Part shown: positions 43,257-51,458 of the stretch, piece after piece
Position numbering within the stretch: position 1 is the stretch's first letter
How the letters are laid out: each line of letters begins with the position of its first letter
From: Lewinellaceae bacterium
GTDB lineage: Bacteria; Bacteroidota; Bacteroidia; Chitinophagales; Saprospiraceae
Direction: 5' to 3'
DNA length: 64,000 bases
Assembly (NCBI GenBank): GCA_020636225.1
Contig: JACJYI010000004.1
Coordinates: 558,001 to 622,000, forward strand
The notes under the pieces: model-generated
What the model saw: the letters and a program-made list of their open reading frames with translations, nothing else
The model's database searches: none
What the model was told of the DNA's origin: nothing
Translations under genes and position numbers: made by a program

Positions 43257-43817
43257 TTGAACGACGTGGCTGCATCCGGATCTGACCAACATCTGCTCGC
43301 CCTATTGCGTGATCCTCTTCGACGAGAGGAGGGTTTTCGACAGTTGATGGATCAGTATCAGGATCGGTTATACAGGATGATCCATCGAATGACACGTTCA
43401 GAGGATGATACGCGGGATGTCTTGCAGGAAACATTGGTCAAGGTCCTGTTGAATGCCGATCGATTCAAGGAGAACAGTTCACTGTATACCTGGCTGTATC
43501 GCATTGCGGTCAATGAGTCGATCACGTTTTTGAAGAAAAGGAACAGACAGATGACCTCGGAACTGGATCCGGCACAACATGAGCAACAGGACGCGGGAGT
43601 GGGATGGACGGATCGCGAAGTCCAGGCAGTTTTGAAAACGGCGATCGAGGCCCTGCCGGACAAGCAGCGGATCGTCTTCAATCTCCGATACTTTGAGGAG
43701 TTGGGCTATCAGCAGATGTCCGAGATTCTGGACACGTCGGTTGGGTCGTTGAAAGCCAGTTATCATCACGCTGTGAAGAAGATTGAGAACCACTTGCAAA
43801 CCGTACACATATCATGA
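43257..43817 (+). CDS. ECF-type RNA polymerase sigma factor
   Basis: About 186 residues. No ATG lies near the start, so TTG 43257 or GTG 43266 is used; the frame upstream is closed. Region 2 contains RLYRMIHRMTRSEDDTRDVLQETLVKVL, and region 4 contains ALPDKQRIVFNLRYFEELGYQQMSEILDTSVGSLKASYHHAVKKIE. It overlaps the next gene, a single-span membrane protein, by 4 bases (ATGA). The module sigma / membrane regulator / Spy-like protein is the second of two ECF modules in this window (the first is at 30.3 kb). Confidence 0.9.
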   Translation: MNDVAASGSDQHLLALLRDPLRREEGFRQLMDQYQDRLYRMIHRMTRSEDDTRDVLQETLVKVLLNADRFKENSSLYTWLYRIAVNESITFLKKRNRQMTSELDPAQHEQQDAGVGWTDREVQAVLKTAIEALPDKQRIVFNLRYFEELGYQQMSEILDTSVGSLKASYHHAVKKIENHLQTVHIS

Positions 43818-44302
43818 AGGAAGAGATCAGAAAGGAACTGGAAGAGATCGCACCGAAACTGGCGCGTATCCAGCGTCCGTCCGAAACGCCTGAAGTGGAG
43901 AACACGTACTTCCACCATTTGCGGATCGATGTCCTGAATGAGGTCAAGGCTCGCGAAGCAGCCCGCATCAGGCCTGTGCGCAGGGGATGGTGGACCTATC
44001 TGTCCCTGCCCAAAAAGCCGGCGCTGGTCATGATGGCAGCCAGTCTGGCACTTCTGATTGTCGCGGTTTTCTGGCTTTGGCCAACGCATGAAGAACCTGA
44101 CGTCTTTGCCGGTATAGAAACGGATGAACTTTACGCGTATATCGAGGAGAACATCGATGAGTTCGAATTATCGGAACTCGTCGAGGCAGGCATCCTGTCC
44201 CAGCGGAGCCTCTTTGATGACGTCGAGACGGAGAACCTGGAGAACTATCTCCAAGAGGAGATCGAGACCCTTGATGATGAAGAATTGAATATGATCTTAT
44301 AA
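43814..44302 (+). CDS. Putative anti-sigma regulator with one membrane helix
   Basis: 162 residues. A charged N-terminal cytoplasmic part is followed by a membrane helix (about 73-92, ALVMMAASLALLIVAVFWLW) and a very acidic periplasmic tail (many Asp/Glu, FAGIETDELYAYIEENIDEFELSELVE). No zinc-finger motif is seen. Its overlap with the sigma gene supports an anti-sigma role. It is not similar to the regulator at 30809 apart from topology. Confidence 0.65.
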   Translation: MKEEIRKELEEIAPKLARIQRPSETPEVENTYFHHLRIDVLNEVKAREAARIRPVRRGWWTYLSLPKKPALVMMAASLALLIVAVFWLWPTHEEPDVFAGIETDELYAYIEENIDEFELSELVEAGILSQRSLFDDVETENLENYLQEEIETLDDEELNMIL

Positions 44303-44322
44303 TCCAACGAAGTCCATAGACC

Positions 44323-44802
44323 ATGAAATCACTGACATGTATGCTGATCGCCTTGTTCGGTTTCCTGCTGTTGCAGGCTCAGCCGCCAGATCGACCGGGC
44401 CGGATGGATCGCCCGGATCCCAAAATGGAAAAGCGGGTAGAATCCATGCGCATCGCCTTTATCACGAATGAACTGGAGCTCACGCCAGAGGAATCACAGG
44501 CATTCTGGCCGGTGTTCAACGAGATGAAAGCCAGGGAAAAAGCCTTGCGGGAGGAAATGCGCCCCCGCAAGCCCTTTGAGGAGATGTCTGACGAAGAAGC
44601 CGAAACCCTGTTGGACAATCAGATGAAGATGGAAGAACGGGAGGCAGCCATTCGCCGGGAATACACGGAAAAGTTCAGGAAGATCCTTCCGGCCAGCAAG
44701 GTGGTCCGTCTCCAGCAGGCAGAAGGGGAGTTCCGTCGCCGGTTGGTCAACGAGGTCAAGGAAAGGCGGCAACGCAAGGAACGACCTGCCAGAAGGGACT
44801 GA
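44323..44802 (+). CDS. Spy-like (LTXXQ-type) periplasmic protein
   Basis: 159 residues with a signal peptide (MKSLTCMLIALFGFLLLQAQ). The mature protein is a helical, highly charged (Glu/Arg/Lys) two-hairpin domain: FITNELELTPEESQAFWPVFNEM with following EKFRKILPASKVVRLQQAEGEFRRRLV. This pattern is that of the Spy/CpxP-like family that binds unfolded proteins in the periplasm, and which commonly follows an ECF sigma module in Bacteroidota. It is a likely stress effector or feedback sensor of the unit. A strong terminator follows 22 bases later. Confidence 0.78.
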   Translation: MKSLTCMLIALFGFLLLQAQPPDRPGRMDRPDPKMEKRVESMRIAFITNELELTPEESQAFWPVFNEMKAREKALREEMRPRKPFEEMSDEEAETLLDNQMKMEEREAAIRREYTEKFRKILPASKVVRLQQAEGEFRRRLVNEVKERRQRKERPARRD

Positions 44803-44823
44803 TCGGCATCCGTCTGATCCATC

Positions 44824-44865
44824 AAACCGATCGTGGCTTCAGTGCGCTGCGATCGGTTTTTTTTG
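44824..44865 (+). terminator. Strong intrinsic terminator after the second ECF module
   Basis: Ten-base stem AAACCGATCG (44824-44833) / CGATCGGTTT (44850-44859), loop of 16 bases, then a run of T to 44864. Confidence 0.92.
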
Positions 44866-44909
44866 TGGGGAGTCAGACAAGATCAACACCTTTTCCGTTC
44901 TTTGAAGAC

Positions 44910-45434
44910 ATGATGCTCCACACGCAACTCCCGGATATTGCCTTACGCCCCTTGCGGGATACGGATGTGCCGAATCTGGCTCACTATGCTGACAATCCCA
45001 GGGTTTCTGATTTCCTTCGCGACGTGTTTCCGGCTCCCTATACCGAACAGGATGCCAGGAACTTTCTGGACAGCCAGCCCACTGGCGGACTCCCGCGAGA
45101 CCTGGCGATAACGCATTCAGATGAGCTGATCGGGGTGATGGGGTATATTCCACAGATGGGGATCTATCGGCACAGTGCCGAATTCGGCTACTGGTTGGCC
45201 GAGCCGTTTTGGGGAAGGGGGATTGCAACCGCTGCGGCCCTGGCCTTTGTCCCATGGGTATTCGAGCGCACGCTGGTAGTACGGCTCTACGCCCATGTCT
45301 TTGCCAACAACCCGGCCTCCATTCGTGTCCTGGAGAAGGCCGGATTCCAGCAGGAAGGGATTGCCCGAAAAGGCGTGATCAAGCACGATCAGATCCTGGA
45401 TGAGATCCATTTTGCACGAATTCGATCCATATGA
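44910..45434 (+). CDS. GNAT family N-acetyltransferase (RimJ/RimL-like)
   Basis: 174 residues from ATG 44910 (MMLHTQLPDIALRPLRDTD; second Met at 44913 also possible). The acetyl-CoA loop is in FGYWLAEPFWGRGIATAAALAFVPWVF, and the C-terminal strand-helix ends NNPASIRVLEKAGFQQEGIARKGVIKHDQILDE. This matches the RimJ/RimL-like subgroup that acetylates N-terminal amines or small molecules; the substrate is unknown. Its stop overlaps the AlkD-like gene by 4 bases (ATGA), so they are coupled. Confidence 0.92.
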   Translation: MMLHTQLPDIALRPLRDTDVPNLAHYADNPRVSDFLRDVFPAPYTEQDARNFLDSQPTGGLPRDLAITHSDELIGVMGYIPQMGIYRHSAEFGYWLAEPFWGRGIATAAALAFVPWVFERTLVVRLYAHVFANNPASIRVLEKAGFQQEGIARKGVIKHDQILDEIHFARIRSI

Positions 45435-46117
45435 ATCCAAGGGAGTATCTGAAGGACATCCGGCAACTGTTCGCAGCACATGGAGATCCGCTGACGGCAG
45501 AGGGTCAAATGGCCTACATGCGTCACCAGTTTTCATTTTACGGATTGAAAGCCCCGGTCTGGACGGCTTTGTTTCGTGAATTCGTTCGGGAGCATGGTTA
45601 TCCAGCCTATGGTGGCGACCTGGAGGAGGTCGTCCGACGAGCTTATGAGGAGGAGCACCGGGAACTGCACTATGTTGCCCTGCAGATCATCGAAAAGACC
45701 CAGAAGAACAGTGGTGCGGATCTGATCCAGCTGCTGGAAGAACTGATCCTGACCCATTCCTGGTGGGACACCGTGGACTGGATCGCCAAGCTGGTGGGGA
45801 TTCACTTTCAGCGGTTCCCGGATCAGATTGCTCCGGTGACCGAACGCTGGATTGCTTCGGATTCGTTCTGGCTGCAGCGGGTAGCGATCATCTACCAGTT
45901 GCGTTACAAAGACAGGACGGATACGGATCGCCTGTTTCGGTACATCCGGCAGGTGGCCCGGTCCAGGGAATTCTTTCTCCAGAAAGCGGCAGGGTGGGCC
46001 TTGCGTCAGCATGCCAAGACCGATCCGGCCCTGGTCGCGGCATTTGTTTCGCGTGAAACGTTGCCAGCATTGACCGTACGGGAGGCCCGTAAGCAACTGG
46101 TGAAGGAAGGTTATTGA
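45431..46117 (+). CDS. AlkD-like DNA alkylation repair protein
   Basis: 228 residues built from HEAT-like helical repeats. Conserved residues of AlkD are visible: the Trp/Asp region THSWWDTVDWIAKLVG (counterparts of Trp109 and Asp113), Arg in WLQRVAIIYQLRYKDRTD (Arg148) and the last Trp in FFLQKAAGWALRQHAKTDP (Trp187). AlkD-type glycosylases release N3 and N7 alkylated purines without flipping the base. With tag and mutM this adds a third base-excision enzyme in the window. Confidence 0.93.
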   Translation: MNPREYLKDIRQLFAAHGDPLTAEGQMAYMRHQFSFYGLKAPVWTALFREFVREHGYPAYGGDLEEVVRRAYEEEHRELHYVALQIIEKTQKNSGADLIQLLEELILTHSWWDTVDWIAKLVGIHFQRFPDQIAPVTERWIASDSFWLQRVAIIYQLRYKDRTDTDRLFRYIRQVARSREFFLQKAAGWALRQHAKTDPALVAAFVSRETLPALTVREARKQLVKEGY

Positions 46118-46123
46118 ACCAGC

Positions 46124-46150
46124 AACCCCCTGGCCAGGGACCAGGGGGTT
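46124..46150. terminator. Hairpin between convergent genes
   Basis: Ten-base stem AACCCCCTGG (46124-46133) / CCAGGGGGTT (46141-46150) with a 7-base loop between the AlkD stop (46117) and the convergent stop at 46158. No clear T-run follows, so termination is probable but not certain. Confidence 0.6.
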
Positions 46151-46157
46151 AGGATCA

Positions 46158-48206
46158 TCATTTGTTCAGAGTGGTCGTATTACCTGGCATTCGTTCCCGC
46201 TTGTCCCGTTCAACCCGCCAGTTTTCCCAGCCTTTCCGGACACATTTGACTTCCCAGTCAAAGGAGAAGTTTCCCTGCCCGTCCTTGAATTCCTTCACCT
46301 TGAATCCTGTCGCCGTCTTTTCGACCACGGCGAGGCCATAGGTATCGGCAGAATGGGATGTGAGGATAACCGTCATGGTTTCCGGATTGGCCACGATGCC
46401 AAAGGATTCGCTGAACGGTACCCAGGCTTCGCCATTGGACAGGAAGGCAACCCCGCGTTCATATGCGGCAGCTTCCGGCCCTTCCAGGCTGGCATACCAG
46501 ATCTCCTTGTCGGGTTTGCCGGGATAGGGCATGACAAAGGATTTGACACCGCCATTGGCGCCATCCGCAAAGAGGTAGCCATTGCCCATGGCATCGACAT
46601 ACATGCCGGCCTGGGCATTGTTGCTTCCGTCGGAAACCGCCACGTATCCATGATTGGGATATCCGTTCAACCAGGCCAGTCGAATGTTCTCTCCGCCGAC
46701 CTGGTCCTTTAGCATCAGCCAGCCGCTTCCATCCTTGCCACTGGCCTCCAGGGCGGACCAGTTCGCGCCATTGTACAGGTTCAGATATCCGGCATCGACT
46801 CCGCTGAGTTGGGCATAGGTGCCCAGGCCATCCTCAGCAAAGAGAAGGGTACCGTTGGACAGAGAGGTATGCCTTGTGTCCTGTTGGAAGGTCAGTTCAT
46901 TCCATTTGTGTTCACTGAACGCCAGGGGACTGTCACCGGGGAAAGGCTGGGCAATGAAGCTGAACGGACTCTGTTTGGTGTATCCGTTGGCGAAACCGCT
47001 GGCAACTGCCGTGAATCCGGTGGAATCGTGGGTCATAGTCACCGTCTGATCGATGACACTCCCTTCTATGGTCACACTGTTCTTGGTCATCGCTGATGTG
47101 ACCCCCACTCCCTCGAAGGACAGATCTGCCGGGGTGAGCACACTATAGAATGACTGGCCGGTGTGGAAGTCCAGGGCTGTTGGCCCGAGATGAAGCGTAA
47201 TGGCACTATCCGGATGCCCGACATAGACATCCTTCTGATCATAGTACAATCCGAACGGGTGGTCCTTCCAGTAGGCTGACCCTCCGGCCAGGCTGTTCAG
47301 GTCGACCTGATTGGCCTGGGAAATAGAGAGGATATTGGTTGCGGGATTCCACCCCAGCGTCTGGATCTCATTGGTGGGGTTGGCATCGGCATCCTCAAAT
47401 TCATCGGTTACGGAGCCACCGGCTGAGAGCGTGATCAGATTGCCGGATTTGCTCAACACCTGGAGTTCATTATTGGGGTCGGCATCGGCATCGTCAACGT
47501 CGTCCGTAACGGAACCACCTCCGGTCAGGGAAATGATATTTCCAGACTTGGTCAGGCTCTGGAGTTCATTCATGGGATCGGGGTCGGCATCGTTGACATT
47601 GACACTTCCACCACCTTTGGACAAGGTGATCAACCCTCCTACCTGCGAGAGGGTCTGGATCTCATTGGTGGGGTCGGCATCGGCATCATCGCCGACAGGG
47701 AGGACCACGGCATTCCCGGCGCTGATCGACAATGTTTTGCTCGGGCCATCAAAGGCGAGTGCCTGGATCTCGTTGGTTGGATCAGCGTCGGCGTCATCTA
47801 CGGCATCATTCAATGCAGACCCCGCCATGAGGGCATAGGGAACACTGGTCATGGGGGTTGTTCCCAGGTCGGTAAAGGTCAGACCGCCGGTAGGATCGAT
47901 TTCTGTGCGAAGAAAAAACGGACCATCCGACCAGTCGATGCTGGCGATGGTGCCGATCAGGGGTGTTCCCTGGCCGACCAGAACGTTGAAGACGCCAGCG
48001 GCATTGGTGGTGGTGGCATGGCGTTCACGGAAGACCACGGTTCCATCCGGAGTGCCCTGATGGAGGGTCAATTGCAGGGATATGGCTCCGGTGACGATGG
48101 TCCCGCCATCCCGGGCGACCCCCTGATAGTTGAATTGCTGGGGAGCCTGGGCGAACAGGATGGAAGCAAAAAACAGGATGAACAGGGTGTAGAGGAGGGT
48201 ACGCAT
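46158..48206 (-). CDS. Exported repeat protein, tail-fibre/adhesin-like
   Basis: 682 residues with a signal peptide (MRTLLYTLFILFFASILFAQA). The N-terminal domain (about 20-130) resembles the beta-rich opening of Bacteroidota surface proteins (QFNYQGVARDGG). Five repeats of about 30-35 residues follow (about 135-292) with the core DADADPTNEIQ.L, next to an I.LS.GG.V strand, forming a likely beta-solenoid. The C-terminal domain (about 560-670) contains IWYASLEGPEAAAYERGVAFL, which occurs at the ends of some tail-fibre-like proteins. A surface fibre is likely (inference). It follows the T9SS cargo gene by 3 bases. Confidence 0.8.
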   Translation of the reverse strand: MRTLLYTLFILFFASILFAQAPQQFNYQGVARDGGTIVTGAISLQLTLHQGTPDGTVVFRERHATTTNAAGVFNVLVGQGTPLIGTIASIDWSDGPFFLRTEIDPTGGLTFTDLGTTPMTSVPYALMAGSALNDAVDDADADPTNEIQALAFDGPSKTLSISAGNAVVLPVGDDADADPTNEIQTLSQVGGLITLSKGGGSVNVNDADPDPMNELQSLTKSGNIISLTGGGSVTDDVDDADADPNNELQVLSKSGNLITLSAGGSVTDEFEDADANPTNEIQTLGWNPATNILSISQANQVDLNSLAGGSAYWKDHPFGLYYDQKDVYVGHPDSAITLHLGPTALDFHTGQSFYSVLTPADLSFEGVGVTSAMTKNSVTIEGSVIDQTVTMTHDSTGFTAVASGFANGYTKQSPFSFIAQPFPGDSPLAFSEHKWNELTFQQDTRHTSLSNGTLLFAEDGLGTYAQLSGVDAGYLNLYNGANWSALEASGKDGSGWLMLKDQVGGENIRLAWLNGYPNHGYVAVSDGSNNAQAGMYVDAMGNGYLFADGANGGVKSFVMPYPGKPDKEIWYASLEGPEAAAYERGVAFLSNGEAWVPFSESFGIVANPETMTVILTSHSADTYGLAVVEKTATGFKVKEFKDGQGNFSFDWEVKCVRKGWENWRVERDKRERMPGNTTTLNK
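47330..47805. repeat. Five tandem DNA repeats of about 90-112 bases in the fibre-like gene
   Basis: Each unit carries GGGGTCGGCATCGGCATC or a close variant (near 47371, 47473, 47574, 47664 and 47776) and encodes DADADPTNEIQ. Spacing varies slightly, so units have diverged. Confidence 0.8.
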
Positions 48207-48209
48207 GGC

Positions 48210-48707
48210 TTATTGTTTCAGGATGGTGAGAGAAGAGGAGGTCTGGTGCTGATGATCACTGAATCGGACGATGTAGGCGCCGGCGGGCAGGGTTCCCATC
48301 CAGATGGTTTCAGGAGCGGATTGAGGCAGGAGTTGTCTGGTGACGACCAAATGACCCTGTGGATCCAGGATCTGCAGGGTTCCAGTCCGGTGGGCGGGGT
48401 TGGACAGGAAGATCTCCTGGTCGAACGGGTTGGGGTACAGGGCGGGTAGTCCGAGGTCGAGCCATTCCTCCAGATCGGAGACCATCAGGTCACCCTGGTG
48501 GAATCCGAGATTGGCCGTCAGGGAAGACCCGGAAGGCTGCAGAGGGCCTGTTGTCCATTCACCCAGGGTGAAGGTAAGGTCGAGGAAACCACCAGTGAGC
48601 TGATCACCGCTGGCAGAAACAACATGTCGTTCGGTGGTGATCTGGGCCAGGCAGGCTGCGGGTAGCCACAGGAGGCCTGCGATGACCCAGAGTGGGTATC
48701 GGTTCAT
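48210..48707 (-). CDS. Small exported protein with T9SS C-terminal sorting domain
   Basis: 165 residues. A signal peptide (MNRYPLWVIAGLLWLPAACLA) and a short beta-rich body (about 22-85) are followed by a type A T9SS sorting domain (about 86-165) opening ALYPNPFDQEIFL and closing AGAYIVRFSDHQHQTSSSLTILKQ. This domain directs proteins through the type IX secretion system to the cell surface, and its presence is strong evidence for a Bacteroidota host. The body has the ITTERHVVSASGDQ opening seen in similar orphan cargo proteins. It precedes the 682-residue fibre-like gene by 3 bases and shares its operon. Confidence 0.88.
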   Translation of the reverse strand: MNRYPLWVIAGLLWLPAACLAQITTERHVVSASGDQLTGGFLDLTFTLGEWTTGPLQPSGSSLTANLGFHQGDLMVSDLEEWLDLGLPALYPNPFDQEIFLSNPAHRTGTLQILDPQGHLVVTRQLLPQSAPETIWMGTLPAGAYIVRFSDHQHQTSSSLTILKQ

Positions 48708-48765
48708 GACAGGGAGGATAAAGGGGTGAAAGAAATGGGTTCATGTTGGGATAGATAGGAAAGGC

Positions 48766-48780
48766 CTGCCGCCGGCAGGA
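48766..48780. repeat. Short GC-rich palindrome
   Basis: CCTGCCGCCGGCAGG: arms CCTGCC and GGCAGG around GCC. It lies in the 187-base gap before the T9SS gene. A related but imperfect hairpin (CCGCCAGCTTGGCAGG) is at 63467-63482. It could be an interspersed palindromic repeat or a terminator without a T-run. Confidence 0.4.
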
Positions 48781-48894
48781 CAGCCCTATCGGGTCCATCA
48801 AGTTAGACGATTCTCCACCCAATGTCAAGGCCCCCTGACCCAATGTGCTTCAGCGAGGGGGAGTCAGGTGTGGTCCAGCAGCAGCCTGCGGACC

Positions 48895-50382
48895 TCAGGA
48901 TAGGGTCCAGCTGGACCCCTCTGCCCCGTCCTTGACGACAATGCCGGCAGCCTGGAGGCCGTCGCGGATCTTGTCGGCCGTGGGCCAGTCCTTGTTGGCT
49001 CGGGCAGACTGACGGAGGTCGAGGATGAGGTCCATCAGTGATCCGATCGTCTCGGAGGCCCCTCCGGCGTCGGATTCTTCTTTCAACCCGAACACAGAGA
49101 ACAGCAGATCGCCCATATCCTGTTTCAGCCGTTCGATGGTAGCAGGTTGGATCTGGTCAGGCTTGATCTGGCCCCCCTTCAGGCCGTTGATGCGAGGCAC
49201 GACTTCAAAGAGCTTGGCCAGAGCCATCGGGGTATTGAAGTCGTCACACAGGTCGGCCAGTGCTCCATCCAGGGCCTGGATGATCTCGTTGTCGATCTCA
49301 CTGGCCGTACTACCGGTTGTCGAAGGGAGGGAGGCGAGGGTGGACCAGGCATCCATCATTCGCTTGTAGCCCTTCTCGGCGGCCAGCAATGCCTCATCGG
49401 TGATATCCAGGGTACTGCGATAATGGGCCATCAACATGAAGAACCGAACCACCATCGGGGAGTATCCCTTGCTGATCAGGGAGCTGTCGCCGGTAAAGAG
49501 TTGTTCCGGGGAAATGGTATTACCCTCGCTCTTGGACATCTTCCGGCCATTGAGCAGGAGCATGTTGCCATGCAGCCAGTAGTTGGCCGGGGCGCATCCG
49601 CAGGCGCCGAAGTTTTGGGCGATCTCATTTTCGTGATGCGGAAACTTCAGGTCGGAACCACCTCCGTGGATATCGAAGGTCTTTCCCAGGTACTTGGTGC
49701 TCATGGCCGAGCATTCCAGATGCCAGCCGGGAAAACCTTCCCCCCAGGGAGAGGGCCATCGCATGATGTGTTCCGGATCGGCTTTCATCCAGATGGCGAA
49801 ATCGGCCGGATGGTTTTTCTCGTCTTGTCGCTTGAGATCCCGGGTTTCCTGGAGCAGGTCGTCGATCACCCGGCCGGACAGGTCACCGTAGTGGCCGGTC
49901 TCCTTGGCGAAACGGGGGACATCGAAATAGACCGAACCGTTCTTCTCGTAGGCCAGCCCATTGGCCAGGATGGCCTTGACCATTTCGATTTGCTCGATGA
50001 TGTGCTGGGTCGCCCGGGGTTCAATGCTCGGAGGGAGCACATTGAATACCCGCATGATGTCGTGAAAGCCGTTGGTGTACTTCTGTACGATCTCCATCGG
50101 TTCCAGTTGCTCCAGGCGGGCGCCTTTGGCGATGCGGTCTTCCCCGTCATCCAGCAGATGGCCGACATCCGTGATATTGCGGACATACCGGACCTTATAC
50201 CCGAGGTATTTGAAGGTGCGGAAAATGATATCAAAACTGACGAAGGATCGGCAGTTGCCCAGGTGGACATCGTTGTATACGGTTGGTCCGCAGACATACA
50301 TGCCCACATATCCGGGATGAAGGGGCTTGAAGAGTTGCTTCTCGCGGGCGAGGCTGTTATAGACAGTGAGATCCTTGGTCAT
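48895..50382 (-). CDS. cysS: Cysteinyl-tRNA synthetase
   Basis: 495 residues. The class I motifs are intact: HIGH-like VYNDVHLGNCRSF with zinc Cys in MYVCGPTVYND, further zinc ligands in WHLECSAMS and HGGGSDLKFPHHENEIAQ, and KMSKS in LNGRKMSKSEGNTISPEQL. It charges tRNA-Cys. The anticodon-binding end (ARANKDWPTADKIRDGLQAAGIVVKDGAEGSSW) is normal. A TAATTTTG box (50387-50394) ends 4 bases before the ATG. Confidence 0.97.
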   Translation of the reverse strand: MTKDLTVYNSLAREKQLFKPLHPGYVGMYVCGPTVYNDVHLGNCRSFVSFDIIFRTFKYLGYKVRYVRNITDVGHLLDDGEDRIAKGARLEQLEPMEIVQKYTNGFHDIMRVFNVLPPSIEPRATQHIIEQIEMVKAILANGLAYEKNGSVYFDVPRFAKETGHYGDLSGRVIDDLLQETRDLKRQDEKNHPADFAIWMKADPEHIMRWPSPWGEGFPGWHLECSAMSTKYLGKTFDIHGGGSDLKFPHHENEIAQNFGACGCAPANYWLHGNMLLLNGRKMSKSEGNTISPEQLFTGDSSLISKGYSPMVVRFFMLMAHYRSTLDITDEALLAAEKGYKRMMDAWSTLASLPSTTGSTASEIDNEIIQALDGALADLCDDFNTPMALAKLFEVVPRINGLKGGQIKPDQIQPATIERLKQDMGDLLFSVFGLKEESDAGGASETIGSLMDLILDLRQSARANKDWPTADKIRDGLQAAGIVVKDGAEGSSWTLS

Positions 50383-50386
50383 GGGA

Positions 50387-50394
50387 CAAAATTA
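50387..50394 (-). promoter_or_regulatory. -7 box immediately before cysS
   Basis: On the minus strand TAATTTTG matches TAnnTTTG and ends 4 bases before the cysS ATG (50382), suggesting a leaderless transcript. Confidence 0.5.
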
Positions 50395-50417
50395 GTGTTT
50401 CCGGTACAGGATCGGGT

Positions 50418-51458
50418 TCATTTTGCCAGAGCAACCCGCGCCAATACCGGATAATGATCGCTCAGGCGGACCGGAGCGACCCGGTGATCCGAAAATTGAA
50501 GGTCTGTGCTGCTCAGGATGAAATCGATCCGCAAACCGGGAATACGGCCGGCAAAAGTGGTACCAAATCCCATCCCCCCCTGTTCAAAACTGTCATGAAG
50601 ACCCTGCCGGATCATTCGGTAGGTATATGACTGTGGTGTATCGTTGAAGTCACCAGCCACCAGGGTCGGATGGGGACTGTTACGGATGGCATCCGCCAGC
50701 CACAGGGCTTGTTCTTCACGCAGGCGGGTAGATGATCGAACCTTGCGTAACACCGCTCGCCAGCCCGTCCAGGTACGGGCATCATCGATCGGCGCATTCA
50801 CCAGTTGGTCCGCATCCTGGCTGATTCGATTGGATTGCAGATGCACGTTGAACACCCGGATCAAGCCTAATGGCGTCGCAATATCCGCCCAGGCAACACT
50901 GTTGCCGCTGAGTTCGAAGGATTTTTTTCCCTTTTCCCTGATGGGGTACCGGCTGACCAGCAGGGAATTCTTGTGCCGGAAGAGATAGCTGTTGGAAATA
51001 CCCCAATCCGGACCTCTGGGCTGATAGTTGAGGGGTACTTCCTGGAGACAGACCAGATCCGGTTGCATGTCGGGAGGGAACAGTTGAACGGACTTTTCCC
51101 GGTCGACCCTCGAACCACCTTTTGGCGACACCCGGAGTTGTTGGAGGGCATGGGTATTGAAAGTGGCGATCACCAGAGCCTGATCCGGATGGTCCGTTGA
51201 GCCAATGCGCAGGGAGATGTGCCTGTCCAGGGCCGGAAGGCTGAACAGGATCAGGATAAGGGGAAGCAGGGCCCAGGGGTGAGGAGGTCTGACCCAGTAG
51301 ACCAGGAGGAGGATGAGGAGCGGAAAGAGGTAGACAAACCCGTAGGCGGCAAACAAGCTGGGCCAGAACATCCGTGGAGGGATCCAGGGCGCCAGCAGGG
51401 TCAGTCCCATCAGGCCGGAAATCAAGAGGGTGGCTAGTGGAAGGACCGTTTTCCTCAC
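50418..51458 (-). CDS. Endonuclease/exonuclease/phosphatase family membrane protein
   Basis: 346 residues from GTG 51458, which overlaps the rhomboid stop by 4 bases (GTGA). Three N-terminal membrane helices (about 5-75) precede the catalytic domain (about 95-346). Metal and catalytic residues are in VCLQEVPLNYQ, VFNVHLQSNRI, VAGDFNDTPQSYTYRMI, RIDFILSSTDL and RLSDHYPVLARV. Such membrane-anchored enzymes may act on nucleic acids or phosphoesters outside the membrane. Gene order mutL-rhomboid-rhomboid-this gene is conserved in Bacteroidota. Confidence 0.9.
   Translation of the reverse strand: MRKTVLPLATLLISGLMGLTLLAPWIPPRMFWPSLFAAYGFVYLFPLLILLLVYWVRPPHPWALLPLILILFSLPALDRHISLRIGSTDHPDQALVIATFNTHALQQLRVSPKGGSRVDREKSVQLFPPDMQPDLVCLQEVPLNYQPRGPDWGISNSYLFRHKNSLLVSRYPIREKGKKSFELSGNSVAWADIATPLGLIRVFNVHLQSNRISQDADQLVNAPIDDARTWTGWRAVLRKVRSSTRLREEQALWLADAIRNSPHPTLVAGDFNDTPQSYTYRMIRQGLHDSFEQGGMGFGTTFAGRIPGLRIDFILSSTDLQFSDHRVAPVRLSDHYPVLARVALAK

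Noticed and set aside
46158..48206. Possible prophage because of the tail-fibre-like C-terminus.
   Set aside because: No integrase, capsid, portal or tail assembly gene nearby; flanked by a T9SS cargo gene with a signal peptide of its own.
49147..50454. A 435-codon plus-strand ORF opposite cysS.
   Set aside because: Antisense shadow of cysS, which has all catalytic motifs.
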